NCBI GenBank assembly: GCA_017516315.1
Contig: JAFXDE010000029.1
Span: 1-63,996, forward strand
DNA length: 63,996 nt
Source: Clostridia bacterium
GTDB lineage: Bacteria; Bacillota; Clostridia; Oscillospirales; Acutalibacteraceae
Reading direction: 5' to 3'
In this document: positions 1 to 8,279 of the stretch, piece after piece
How the letters are laid out: every line of letters starts with the position of its first letter
Numbering within the stretch: the first letter of the stretch is position 1
Program-made: the position numbers and the translations under genes
Notes under the pieces: model-generated
The model's input: the letters and a program-made list of their open reading frames with translations, nothing else
The model's database searches: none
Told to the model about the DNA's origin: nothing

Positions 1-1827
1 CTGGTTCCCGCTATCATTGTCATTGTTGGCTTGAAGATGGTGCTAACCGGCTTGTTCGGTAATAAGGCCAATGAAATTATGAAGAAGCTTCGGTTGGAAG
101 GCAAGGAGCCAAGATCCGGTTGTGCATCCCGCCTCAAGGTAGCAGCATCCGAGGTCGTTAAAAAACTCATGATGCTCGGTGTTATGGCATCAATTAATCA
201 GAATATCGACTATGACACTGCATTCCTTATCGCCGACGAAATGGGTGCGGCAGTTACTAAAGAAGTCGTCGTTACCATTGAAGAAAAGCTGTTCAGCGAA
301 GAGGAAGATAGCGAAGAAAGCCTTGTTGAAAGAGCTCCTATCGTTGTTGTTATGGGTCATGTTGACCACGGTAAGACATCTATTCTCGACGCTATCAAAA
401 ATACATCGGTTACTTCTACCGAGGCCGGCGGTATCACACAGCATATCGGTGCTTACAGAGTTGACCTTGACGGTCAGATGATTACCTTCCTCGACACACC
501 CGGTCACGCTGCTTTTACGTCTATGCGTGCCAGAGGTGCTATGGCTACAGACATCGCAGTTCTCGTAGTTGCCGCCGATGACGGTATTATGCCTCAGACC
601 ATCGAAGCTATTAACCACGCCAAGGCTGCAGGCGTTCAGATTATCGTAGCCATCAATAAAATGGACAAAGAGGGTGCAAACCCCGACAGAGTCAAGCAGC
701 AGCTTACAGAGTACAGCCTCGTTCCCGAAGAGTGGGGCGGTGAAACTATCTGCGTTCCCGTTTCCGCAAAGACACAGTTCGGTATTGATTCACTTCTCGA
801 ATCTATCCTTCTCGTAGCTGAAATGGCAGAGCTCAAGGCTAACCCGAACAGAGCCGCTAAGGGTGTCGTTATCGAAGCAAGACTTGATAAGGGCCGCGGT
901 CCTATCGCTACTCTTCTCGTTCAGAACGGTACTCTTAATGCAGGTGATATCGTTGTTGCCGGTCAGTCAGTAGGCCGTGTAAGAGTTATGTCAAACGAAA
1001 GAGGCCAGAGAATTAAAACTGCAGGCCCTTCCGTTCCCGTAGAAATCACAGGTCTTGACACCACCCCCAATGCAGGTGACTCCTTCGATGTAGCTTCTGA
1101 CGAAAAGCTCGCCAGAGAGCTCGTAGAAAAGAAGAAGCACGATGCAAAGCAGGCTGAATGGGGTGCACAGCAGAAGGTTACTCTCGATAATCTCTTCTCT
1201 TCACTTAAGGAAGGCGAGATGAAGGAGCTTAACATTATCGTCAAAGCTGACGTTCAGGGCTCCGTTGAGGCAGTTAAGCAGAATCTCGAAAAGCTTTCCA
1301 ATGAGGAAGTCAAGGTATGCGTTATCCACGGCGGTGTAGGTGCTGTCAATGAAAGTGACGTACAGCTTGCTGCTGTTTCCAACGCTATCATCGTAGGCTT
1401 TAATGTACGTCCCGATTCTAATGCACAGACTCTCGCAGAGCGTGACAAGGTAGAAATGAGAATGTACCGTATCATCTATGACTGCATCGAGGAAATCGAA
1501 GCTGCTATGAAGGGTATGCTCGCTCCCAAGTACCGTGAGGTTATTCTCGGTAAGGCAGAGGTAAGAACAGTTATGAACCTTTCCTCCGCAGGTAAGATTG
1601 CGGGTAGCTATGTTCTCGAGGGTAAGGTGCAGAGAAGCGCACTCATCCGTGTAGTCCGTGACGGTATCGTTATTACGGAAGACTCTATTTCTTCACTCCG
1701 CCGTTTCAAGGACGACGTTAAGGAAGTGCAGACAGGCTTTGAATGCGGTATCGGCCTTGATAAGTTCAATGACATCAAGGAAGGCGATATCTTCGAAGCA
1801 TTCATTATGGAAGAATACAGAGATTAA
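1..1827 (+). CDS. infB: Translation initiation factor IF-2 (5' end outside the window)
   Basis: GTPase that delivers initiator fMet-tRNA to the 30S subunit and promotes subunit joining. The G1 motif GHVDHGKT lies near nt 357-380, DTPGH near 493-507 and NKMD near 655-666. The EF-Tu-like domain 2, IF2 domain 3 and C-terminal fMet-tRNA-binding domain follow to the TAA. The recognisable IF2_N helix ([21 protein letters not shown]) begins only near nt 120. The frame is open from base 1, but the first ~120 nt encode an unusual hydrophobic stretch with codons (CTA, CGG, CCA) that are rare further on, so the N-terminus here may be atypical or an assembly edge. The TTG at 31 has no convincing ribosome binding site and is probably not the true start. 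First gene of the operon visible here; rbfA follows after 38 nt. Confidence 0.95.
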   Translation: MVPAIIVIVGLKMVLTGLFGNKANEIMKKLRLEGKEPRSGCASRLKVAASEVVKKLMMLGVMASINQNIDYDTAFLIADEMGAAVTKEVVVTIEEKLFSEEEDSEESLVERAPIVVVMGHVDHGKTSILDAIKNTSVTSTEAGGITQHIGAYRVDLDGQMITFLDTPGHAAFTSMRARGAMATDIAVLVVAADDGIMPQTIEAINHAKAAGVQIIVAINKMDKEGANPDRVKQQLTEYSLVPEEWGGETICVPVSAKTQFGIDSLLESILLVAEMAELKANPNRAAKGVVIEARLDKGRGPIATLLVQNGTLNAGDIVVAGQSVGRVRVMSNERGQRIKTAGPSVPVEITGLDTTPNAGDSFDVASDEKLARELVEKKKHDAKQAEWGAQQKVTLDNLFSSLKEGEMKELNIIVKADVQGSVEAVKQNLEKLSNEEVKVCVIHGGVGAVNESDVQLAAVSNAIIVGFNVRPDSNAQTLAERDKVEMRMYRIIYDCIEEIEAAMKGMLAPKYREVILGKAEVRTVMNLSSAGKIAGSYVLEGKVQRSALIRVVRDGIVITEDSISSLRRFKDDVKEVQTGFECGIGLDKFNDIKEGDIFEAFIMEEYRD

Positions 1828-1865
1828 TCCTTTAAGGGTAATCTTTTATTCGGAAAGGAAATATA

Positions 1866-2234
1866 ATGGCAGGATTCAGAATTAACCGTGTATCCGAAGA
1901 TATAAAGCGTGAGGTTATTGCTGTTATAAGAGAGCTCAAGGACCCGAGAGTTATGGGTAAAATGCTTACTGTAGTCCGTGTAGAGGTAAGCTCCGACGCT
2001 TCCTTTGCCAAGGTTTATGTCAGCGACATAAAGGGTATTGACTCTGCAAAGGAGGCCGTAAAGGGCCTTACTGCGGCTACGGGCTTTATCAGAAGAGAGG
2101 TCGGCTCGAGACTTCATCTGAGAAAAACTCCCGAGCTTAAGTTTATAGCTGATGACTCTATTGAGCAAGGCTTCAATATGTTCAAAAAGCTGGAAAACGG
2201 CAGAAGTGAAAGAGGAACGGACGATGAAGATTGA
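1866..2234 (+). CDS. rbfA: Ribosome-binding factor A
   Basis: Small KH-fold protein of 122 residues that binds the pre-30S subunit and helps 16S rRNA 5'-end maturation and cold adaptation. The N-terminal RINRVSEDIKREVIAVIREL and the central LTVVRVEVSSDASFAKVYVS are typical of the family, as is the length. The ATG at 1866 follows the Shine-Dalgarno-like GGAAAGGAA at about 7 nt. It lies 38 nt after infB in the conserved infB-rbfA order, and its last 11 nt overlap the start of the DHH phosphoesterase gene, which implies translational coupling. Confidence 0.95.
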   Translation: MAGFRINRVSEDIKREVIAVIRELKDPRVMGKMLTVVRVEVSSDASFAKVYVSDIKGIDSAKEAVKGLTAATGFIRREVGSRLHLRKTPELKFIADDSIEQGFNMFKKLENGRSERGTDDED

Positions 2235-3174
2235 GTTTTCCCGTGCTGTAGAAAAGCTTAAAAAAGCTGATAATATCCTTATTCTTACCCACCGTAATCC
2301 CGACGGCGATACCCTCGGTAGCGGATTTGCTCTTATGAGAGCTCTTAAGAAAATGGGTAAAAAGGCGAAGCTGCTCAATAACGATGAAATTCCCTCAAAG
2401 TACTCTTATCTTTATAAGGGCATCAGTGAGGAAGATTTTACCGAAGAATTTATTGTCAGCGTGGATGTAGCTGAAATAAAGCTTTTAGGCGACAGCGTCA
2501 GAGAAAAATACGGCGACAGAATCGATCTTTCGATAGATCATCACGAGTCTTCGAGATTTTATGCCGAGGAAACCTATGTAGAGCCCGACAGTGCTTCGGC
2601 ATGCGAGATAATCTATCTCGTTATAAAGGCTCTCGGAGTTTCCGTTGACAGTGATATGGCCTCCTGTATTTATACAGGCTTAACTACAGATACAGGCTGC
2701 TTTAAATATTCAAATGTTACACCCAGAACACATCTTATCGCCGCTGAACTTATCGCTTGCGGTGCGAATCACAGCAAGATAAACGAAATAATGTTTGATA
2801 CGAAGACCTTCGGAAGTATTATGCTCGAAAAGCTCTGCTACGAAAATCTCGAAATGTTCTGTGAGGGTAAGGTGGCAGTTATCAGTGTAACGAAGAAAAT
2901 GCTCTCCGACTGCGGTGTGGATAAATCTGCCCTTGATGCTATCAAGCCTATTACCAGGCAGATAGAGGGTGTGGGTATCGGTATTACCGTAAAGGAAGAG
3001 GATAACGGTAAAACAGGTGTTTCCGTCCGTACAAGCGAGGATTATGACGCTTCCTTAATCTGCGCCAATTTCGGCGGAGGCGGACACATAAGAGCAGGCG
3101 GCTGTGAATTCAGTACCACCGTAGAGGAAGCGAAGAAAAAGATAATTGACTATATTACAGAAGAAATTATATAA
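2224..3174 (+). CDS. nrnA: DHH-family oligoribonuclease / pAp phosphatase (NrnA-like)
   Basis: DHH/DHHA1 phosphoesterase of 316 residues. Family members degrade 2-5 nt RNAs and in many Firmicutes also dephosphorylate pAp. Metal-binding motifs are visible: LTHRNPDGDTLGSG at the N-terminus, a VDVAE segment, the DHH signature in LSIDHHESS, and the C-terminal GGGGHIRAGG substrate loop of the DHHA1 domain. The chosen ATG at 2224 sits inside the end of rbfA, preceded by AGAGGAACGG. An upstream in-frame ATG at 2152 lies deep inside rbfA and would add residues not found in this family. Placement between rbfA and truB is the usual Firmicutes order. Confidence 0.92.
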   Translation: MKIEFSRAVEKLKKADNILILTHRNPDGDTLGSGFALMRALKKMGKKAKLLNNDEIPSKYSYLYKGISEEDFTEEFIVSVDVAEIKLLGDSVREKYGDRIDLSIDHHESSRFYAEETYVEPDSASACEIIYLVIKALGVSVDSDMASCIYTGLTTDTGCFKYSNVTPRTHLIAAELIACGANHSKINEIMFDTKTFGSIMLEKLCYENLEMFCEGKVAVISVTKKMLSDCGVDKSALDAIKPITRQIEGVGIGITVKEEDNGKTGVSVRTSEDYDASLICANFGGGGHIRAGGCEFSTTVEEAKKKIIDYITEEII

Positions 3175-3186
3175 GGGAGTGACAGT

Positions 3187-4071
3187 GTGACAGGCTTTGT
3201 ATTTTTAGATAAAGAGGAAGGTATGACCTCCTTTCTTGCCGCGAAAAAGCTCGGAAGAATCTTCGGTACTAAAAAGGTCGGTCACACAGGTACTCTTGAC
3301 CCTATGGCGACGGGAGTAATGGTCATCGCCGTGGAGCATTCCACCCGCTTTATCGAGCTCATTTCCGATCACGATAAGGCATACAGGGCGAGATTCCTTT
3401 TAGGAAAGACCACAGATACCCTCGACATTACGGGCGAGGTTCTTTCCGAGAGGGAAGTAAATGTCGGCAGAGACGAGGTGGAAGAGGCTGTTTTATCCTT
3501 TAAGGGTGATATAATGCAGCTTCCGCCCATGTACTCAGCCATAAAAAAGGACGGAGTCCGTCTCTATGAGCTTGCGCGTCAGGGCATAGAGACTGAGAGA
3601 GAGGAAAGACAGGTTCGTATTTCTTCCATCGCTCTTACGGACTCAGCAGAAAATGAATATGAAATCGAGGTATACTGCTCTAAGGGTACCTATATCCGTT
3701 CCCTTATTTCCGATATAGGTGAGAAATTGGGTACGGGTGCCGTTATGACCTCTCTTCGCAGAATAAAGGCTAACGGCGTTACCGTAGACAGCTGTCATAC
3801 TCTCGGCGATTTAGAAAAAATGAAGGAGGAGGGTACCCTTTCGAAGGTGCTTGTGCCCGTGGATTCCTTCATAAAATATCCTGCTGTCAGGGTGACGGCA
3901 GCTCAGGCCAAGCGCTTTTCCAACGGAGGCGCTCTTGATACGGGTCGCTTCGGAGGTAAAAAGGAGCCGGGCTATTATAATGTTTATTCACCCGAGGGAA
4001 AGTTTCTCGGTATCGGTGAAATAGACGAAGAAAAAACAGAGCTTAAGGTAAAAAGAGTTTTTGTAGGTTAA
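3187..4071 (+). CDS. truB: tRNA pseudouridine(55) synthase
   Basis: Makes pseudouridine 55 in the T-loop of tRNAs. The catalytic block KVGHTGTLDPMATGVM holds the nucleophilic Asp; YRARFLLGKTTDTLDITGE and the GTYIRSLISDIGEKLGTGA block are also diagnostic. At 294 residues the length is normal, with a short PUA-like C-terminal extension. GTG start at 3187 with AAGGGAG about 8 nt upstream, 12 nt after the nrnA stop. Part of the infB-rbfA-nrnA-truB-ribF operon. Confidence 0.95.
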   Translation: MTGFVFLDKEEGMTSFLAAKKLGRIFGTKKVGHTGTLDPMATGVMVIAVEHSTRFIELISDHDKAYRARFLLGKTTDTLDITGEVLSEREVNVGRDEVEEAVLSFKGDIMQLPPMYSAIKKDGVRLYELARQGIETEREERQVRISSIALTDSAENEYEIEVYCSKGTYIRSLISDIGEKLGTGAVMTSLRRIKANGVTVDSCHTLGDLEKMKEEGTLSKVLVPVDSFIKYPAVRVTAAQAKRFSNGGALDTGRFGGKKEPGYYNVYSPEGKFLGIGEIDEEKTELKVKRVFVG

Positions 4072-4105
4072 AAGTAAAAAAATACAGAGAGAGGAGGGAT
4101 GAAGG

Positions 4106-5017
4106 GTGCTTTCAGAAGAAAAAAAGGCTAAGGGTACTGCTGTAGCTTTAGGATACTTCGACGGTATACATCTTGGCCATAAGGCAGTTTTAGGCAAGGC
4201 ACTGCGAACAGCAGAGGAAACGGGACTTACGCCCGTGGTTATGCTTTTCGATATTCATCCCCGTAAGCTTCTCACAGGCAGGATACCGCCGATGCTTTTG
4301 ACTGAGGAGAGAAAAAGATTTCTGCTTAAGGAAATGGGCTTTGAGGTTTTCGATTTCGACTTCCGCAGGGCGATGAACTACTCTCCCGAAGAGTTTACGG
4401 AAAAGATTCTTTTAAGTGAGCTTAATGTTAAAGCGGTAGTATGCGGTTATGATTACCGTTACGGTAAGGGCGGAAAGGGCAGTGCCGAAACCCTTACGAA
4501 AGAGCTTGCACCGAAAAATATCAGCGTTTATTCCCTCTCTCCCGTTTATTTAGGAGATGAGGCGGTCTCCTCCACTATAATCCGTCACCTTATAAATGAC
4601 GGAGAAATAGAAAAAGCCAATGCTATGCTCGGTGATTATTTCTCCTACGATTTTACCGTGGAAAGAGGCGACGGCATCGGTCATAAGATGGGATTTCCTA
4701 CCATTAATCAGTTTTTCCCCGAGGATTTTATTATTCCTAAGAAGGGCGTATATGCCTCGAGGGTAAAGCTTGAGGGAAAATACTATTCTGCAGTTACCAA
4801 TGTGGGTATAAGACCTACAGTGTCAGGAAAAAATCTCAGAAGTGAGACCTGCATTTTTGATTTCGAGGGCGATCTTTACGGAAAAAATGTAGAAGTGAGT
4901 CTTTTGAAATTTTTAAGAGAAGAAAGAAAGTTTGTGTCTCTCGACGAGCTCAGAGAGGCAGTAAATAAAGATATAGTAAAAGCGAAAGAATTTTATAAGG
5001 AGAGCGTAGAAAAATGA
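4106..5017 (+). CDS. ribF: Bifunctional riboflavin kinase / FMN adenylyltransferase
   Basis: Converts riboflavin to FMN and then FAD. The N-terminal nucleotidyltransferase half carries ALGYFDGIHLGHKAVLGKA (GxFDGxHxGH type) and the ISSTIIR-like VSSTIIRHLINDGEIEKAN. The C-terminal riboflavin kinase half carries GDGIGHKMGFPTIN and the conserved ending that includes KFLREERKF. At 303 residues it is full length. GTG start at 4106 with GAGGAGGG 8 nt upstream; an ATG at 4099 is out of frame and reaches a stop quickly. The stop overlaps the next start as ATGA, indicating coupling to the HAD phosphatase. Confidence 0.95.
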   Translation: MLSEEKKAKGTAVALGYFDGIHLGHKAVLGKALRTAEETGLTPVVMLFDIHPRKLLTGRIPPMLLTEERKRFLLKEMGFEVFDFDFRRAMNYSPEEFTEKILLSELNVKAVVCGYDYRYGKGGKGSAETLTKELAPKNISVYSLSPVYLGDEAVSSTIIRHLINDGEIEKANAMLGDYFSYDFTVERGDGIGHKMGFPTINQFFPEDFIIPKKGVYASRVKLEGKYYSAVTNVGIRPTVSGKNLRSETCIFDFEGDLYGKNVEVSLLKFLREERKFVSLDELREAVNKDIVKAKEFYKESVEK

Positions 5018-5691
5018 GCAAATTAAATGTAAAAGCCATATTTTTTGATTTTGACGATACTCTTCAGAGCAGAAAGGGAGCTTACAGACTTTACTGCGAA
5101 GCATTCCTTACTAAATATTTCCCCGGTATAAGTGAAGAAGAAAGACTTCAGAAGCTCGACGAAATGGAAGAGCATGTAGACGGAGGATATAAGGACAGAG
5201 AGGTTTATTTCCCTGAAATGATTGACCTTTGGAAATGGGAAAAGCATCCTCCCTTACAGGAGCTTTACGATTCCTTTAATTATGATTTCGGTAAGCACAT
5301 CGTTATGCTTGACGGTGCTCTTGATGTGCTTAAGGCCATAAAAGAAAAGGGATATATTTTAGGCTGTATCACTAACGGTGTATCCTCACTGCAGAACATA
5401 AAGCTCGACACGGCAGGCATCAGAGATATGTTTGATGTTGTCGTGGTTTCGGGTGACATCGGCATCTATAAGCCTGACCGCCGTATCTTCGATGAAGCAG
5501 TAAGAAGAGCAGGCGTAAAGAATGAGGAGGCACTTTTCGTCGGAGACCATCCCGTTAATGATGTACAGGGCGCTCTCGGTGCCGATATGCAGGTAGTAAG
5601 AATGAACTACGGCGATTTCAAGGGCAAGGGTCTCGGACAGAACACTGCCGCAGAAATCGAAAGCATAACTGAGCTTCTCGACCTTATTTAA
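5014..5691 (+). CDS. HAD-superfamily phosphatase, YjjG-like nucleotidase
   Basis: HAD hydrolase of 225 residues. Motif I is FFDFDDTLQSR (nucleophile and acid/base Asp), motif II is the GCITNG segment, motif III is the Lys in YKPDRRIF, and motif IV is FVGDHPVNDVQGA. The helical cap between motifs I and II and the YKPDxRIF pattern are closest to YjjG-type house-cleaning pyrimidine nucleotidases, though substrate cannot be fixed from sequence. It overlaps ribF by 4 nt; a phosphatase next to FAD synthesis could act on flavin or nucleotide phosphates (inference only). Confidence 0.85.
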   Translation: MSKLNVKAIFFDFDDTLQSRKGAYRLYCEAFLTKYFPGISEEERLQKLDEMEEHVDGGYKDREVYFPEMIDLWKWEKHPPLQELYDSFNYDFGKHIVMLDGALDVLKAIKEKGYILGCITNGVSSLQNIKLDTAGIRDMFDVVVVSGDIGIYKPDRRIFDEAVRRAGVKNEEALFVGDHPVNDVQGALGADMQVVRMNYGDFKGKGLGQNTAAEIESITELLDLI

Positions 5692-5737
5692 AGGGGTAGG
5701 GGTGACGGTAATAATACAGAAAAAGGAAGTTAAAGAA

Positions 5738-7531
5738 ATGATTTGTAAAAACTGTGCAAATATATTCAGCGATGACCTTACTGTCTGCCCTGAGTGTGAT
5801 ACTCCCGTTATTGCCGGGGCAGTAAAAAAAGAAAAAGATTTCGAAGAGATAGTATCTCTTGCTTTAGGCGATTTCGAGGACATTTCCTCCTACTCTGAGG
5901 AAAAGGAGCTGTTTCCCGAGAAGGAAGCAGAGGAGGATTTCAAACCTCCCGTATATATTTCTGAAGCACCCGTGCAGGAAAAAGCGGCACCTTCCGCGGA
6001 GAAAAATTCCCTCGGGGAAGAACAGCATACACCTCTGCTTCAGAGAGAAAGAAAGAAAATGAAAAAAATGTCCCGTAAAGAGCAGGGAGCTTTTAACTTT
6101 ATTATCTCTGCTATGGTGGTATTGTTCACGGCTATGGCGGCGCTGGTAGGAGTAAGCCTGGGTACGGATGTATTTGAAAAGGATGAGGACAGTGTTATGG
6201 CTGTGGCTCTTTCAGGCTTTTCTGCTTCGGAAACGGCAGAGCTTGAGGATTATCTCTCTAAAATTTCCGTAATAGCCTACAGCGGTTTCGACCGTGAGCA
6301 GGATGTTATCGTGGATGTTATGGATTTTCTCCGACCCTACGATATGGGCGGAATTTACAGCCGTTTTTACGGAATGCCCGAGCTTACGGTTAATAAGGCT
6401 GACCCTAACGGCCGTTTCTCCAACGAAAACGGAGACTACAGCTTTTATGCTCTCGAGGGGGAGAAGGTAGACAAAATACTCGCCACCTTCGGCTTCGATA
6501 TAAACCATAATGTCAATGAAAAGAATTTCTATTTCTATGACGGAAAATACTATTTTGCAAATACTCCCGACTACACCTTCAGTCCTTATGTAATGGCTGA
6601 TGTAAGCTCATCAAAGCGTATACAGGACGGCAGCTATTATGTGGAGTGCAGCTTCTTTGACGGAAGCTCGGAAAAGGCTGACGGAAGCTACCTTAAGTCA
6701 TATATTATTCTCGACAAGAATACCGACGCGAAGGAGGGCGAGCTTCCCTGGAGACTGAGCCGGATATCTCACGAGGCTGTTTTCGATGCCACCGGCTTTA
6801 TGATAAAGGATGAAAGCGGTAAAAATGAGCTTTCCTACACTATCGAGCATAAGACCGTACAGGCGATAGCCAAGGACGGCACCGTTTATGCGGAGTATAA
6901 TGTGGAATATCCTCTCTTCAAGGGTAAAACTGAGGGTGAAAAGGAAGTTAACCGACTTTATGCAGAGCTTATAAACAACTACACTCTTCAAAGTGAGGAT
7001 GCGGAAAAGAATTACAAAAGGTTCATTAAAAGAGGCGGAAATAAGTCTGAGCTTCCCTTTGTTACTCACGCTGTGGCAAGAGTTACCTACAACCGTAACG
7101 GCTACATATCTATCGTGGAGGGACTTTCACAGTATAAGCCTCAGACGAATAGAGCTGAAGCAGAAGAGGATTTCGTAATCCTTCCCGAAAGGACAGTCGA
7201 GGGCTACATTATCGATGTGGAGACCGGAAGCTTCCTTTCAAGCAAGGAAATAGTCAAGGCTGAATATCATCTCGTATACGATGTGATTTACCGTATTTAT
7301 GAGGGCTACGATTATGAGAGCCTCCTTAAGGGTGAGGATGTTTCTATCGGTATTCCCGAGGACACCGACGGTATAGGCAAGACCTTCTATGAGTCTGCCT
7401 CGGCACTTTCGGAAAACGGCTTTATCTTCTGCTCCGTTCATCCGAAGGGCTACACTGAAACGGTAATAATACCTTATTCGACAAAGAACTTCTTTAACAG
7501 CGATTTCAGTAAGCTGATTAAGAGTAAATAA
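5738..7531 (+). CDS. Zinc-ribbon, single-pass membrane protein with RsiV-like extracellular region
   Basis: Protein of 597 residues, not firmly assigned. The N-terminus has a CxxC...CxxC zinc ribbon (MICKNCANIF, VCPECDTPV), then an acidic linker, a basic stretch and one transmembrane segment near residues 125-150 (FIISAMVVLFTAMAALVGVS). A ~440-residue extracellular portion follows. Its last third (YTIEHKTVQAIAKDG, YPLFKGKTEGEKEVNRLY, DVETGSFLSSKEI) resembles DUF3298/RsiV-type modules that bind wall ligands. The start at ATG 5738 follows AAAAGGAAGT. It sits 46 nt after the HAD gene and is the last gene before a strong terminator. Function unknown; a zinc ribbon facing the cytoplasm with an RsiV-like outside suggests a signalling role (inference). 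Confidence 0.7.
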   Translation: MICKNCANIFSDDLTVCPECDTPVIAGAVKKEKDFEEIVSLALGDFEDISSYSEEKELFPEKEAEEDFKPPVYISEAPVQEKAAPSAEKNSLGEEQHTPLLQRERKKMKKMSRKEQGAFNFIISAMVVLFTAMAALVGVSLGTDVFEKDEDSVMAVALSGFSASETAELEDYLSKISVIAYSGFDREQDVIVDVMDFLRPYDMGGIYSRFYGMPELTVNKADPNGRFSNENGDYSFYALEGEKVDKILATFGFDINHNVNEKNFYFYDGKYYFANTPDYTFSPYVMADVSSSKRIQDGSYYVECSFFDGSSEKADGSYLKSYIILDKNTDAKEGELPWRLSRISHEAVFDATGFMIKDESGKNELSYTIEHKTVQAIAKDGTVYAEYNVEYPLFKGKTEGEKEVNRLYAELINNYTLQSEDAEKNYKRFIKRGGNKSELPFVTHAVARVTYNRNGYISIVEGLSQYKPQTNRAEAEEDFVILPERTVEGYIIDVETGSFLSSKEIVKAEYHLVYDVIYRIYEGYDYESLLKGEDVSIGIPEDTDGIGKTFYESASALSENGFIFCSVHPKGYTETVIIPYSTKNFFNSDFSKLIKSK

Positions 7532-7540
7532 AAAATATCA

Positions 7541-7569
7541 AGGGAACGGTGTGAGCCGTTCCCTTTTTT
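7541..7569 (+). terminator. Rho-independent terminator of the infB operon
   Basis: A 9-bp perfect stem (AGGGAACGG / CCGTTCCCT) with a 6-nt loop is followed by six T. It lies 10 nt after the stop of the zinc-ribbon gene. Confidence 0.93.
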
Positions 7570-7573
7570 GCAA

Positions 7574-7668
7574 CTTCTCAGTCACTTCGTGACAGCTCTC
7601 CTCTTAGGAAAACCTGAGTCACCTCGCCTGGAAGCAGAGGTGGCAACCGATAGGTTGACGGAGAGGTT
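7574..7668 (-). repeat. Dispersed intergenic palindromic repeat, copy A
   Basis: About 95 bp whose reverse complement matches nt 21379-21474 almost throughout: CTCTCCGTCAACCT at one end, AGGCGAGGT in the middle, AGGAGAGCTGTCACG and AGTGACTGAGA at the other end. It contains internal inverted repeats (CAGTCACTTCGTGACAG). It lies between two convergent terminators. A third partial copy is at 20508. Confidence 0.85.
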
Positions 7669-7675
7669 TAACCAC

Positions 7676-7705
7676 AAAAAAATTCCCCACCTTACGGTGA
7701 GGAAT
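7676..7705 (-). terminator. Terminator of the ylxM-ffh-rpsP-khpA operon
   Basis: Read on the minus strand: ATTCCTCACC, a 4-nt loop, GGTGGGGAAT (one mismatch) and then a run of T. It begins 11 nt after the khpA stop and closes the operon before the rimM-trmD-rplS genes that often follow in Firmicutes, which are absent here. Confidence 0.88.
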
Positions 7706-7716
7706 AATTTTTTCAA

Positions 7717-7950
7717 TCAGTCGATTTCTACTGAAATCTTGCTGTCGCTTCTGTTTGCAGTTGCACGCATTACAGTTCTGATAGCCTTTGCAATTCTGCC
7801 CTGCTTACCAATAACTCTACCCATATCGTCCTGAGCAACGTGAAGGTGGTAGACTACTACGCCTTCTTCGTTAATGTCGTCAACGTCAACAGTTACCTTT
7901 TCGGGCTCGTCAACCAAGCCCTGCGCAATAGATATAAGTAACTCTTTCAA
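7717..7950 (-). CDS. khpA: KH-domain RNA-binding protein KhpA (YlqC family)
   Basis: Single KH domain of 77 residues. The GxxG RNA-contact loop is seen in VIGKQGRIAKAIRTVMRA, preceded by the typical MKELLISIAQGLVDEPEKV start and followed by DSKISVEID. KhpA works with KhpB to bind small and messenger RNAs and influences cell elongation and division in streptococci and clostridia. It follows rpsP by 17 nt, the standard rpsP-khpA order. Confidence 0.93.
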   Translation of the reverse strand: MKELLISIAQGLVDEPEKVTVDVDDINEEGVVVYHLHVAQDDMGRVIGKQGRIAKAIRTVMRATANRSDSKISVEID

Positions 7951-7967
7951 AGTGGCGACCTCCGCAA

Positions 7968-8213
7968 TTATTTAATGATGTCGGACTTTTTAAGAAGAGC
8001 CTTAACAGTGTCTGTGGGCTGTGCGCCGTTAGCGATCCACTTCTGAGCCTTTTCAGCGTCGATTTTGATTTCAGCGGGTTCCTTCATGGGGTTGTAGTAA
8101 CCGATTTCCTCGATGAAACGACCGTCACGGGGATATCTTGAATCTGCTACTACTACACGGTAGAAAGGTGCCTTTTTTGCGCCCATACGGCGAAGTCTGA
8201 TTTTTACTGCCAT
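7968..8213 (-). CDS. rpsP: 30S ribosomal protein S16
   Basis: Ribosomal protein of 81 residues with the canonical start [20 protein letters not shown], followed by [22 protein letters not shown] and a C-terminal [12 protein letters not shown]. The start is the ATG at 8213, which has GGAGG about 7 nt upstream; an ATG five codons earlier would place that site inside the gene. It lies between ffh and khpA in the usual order. Confidence 0.96.
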   Translation of the reverse strand: MAVKIRLRRMGAKKAPFYRVVVADSRYPRDGRFIEEIGYYNPMKEPAEIKIDAEKAQKWIANGAQPTDTVKALLKKSDIIK

Positions 8214-8279
8214 TTTAATGACCTCCAATAAAATAATTTTTTGTTTGTTTAATATTTTAACACATTTTGTGTCTTTAAC

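Noticed and set aside
190-618. Long antisense open frames opposite infB and other core genes
   Set aside because: They mirror the codon pattern of the sense genes, lack ribosome binding sites and show no domain.
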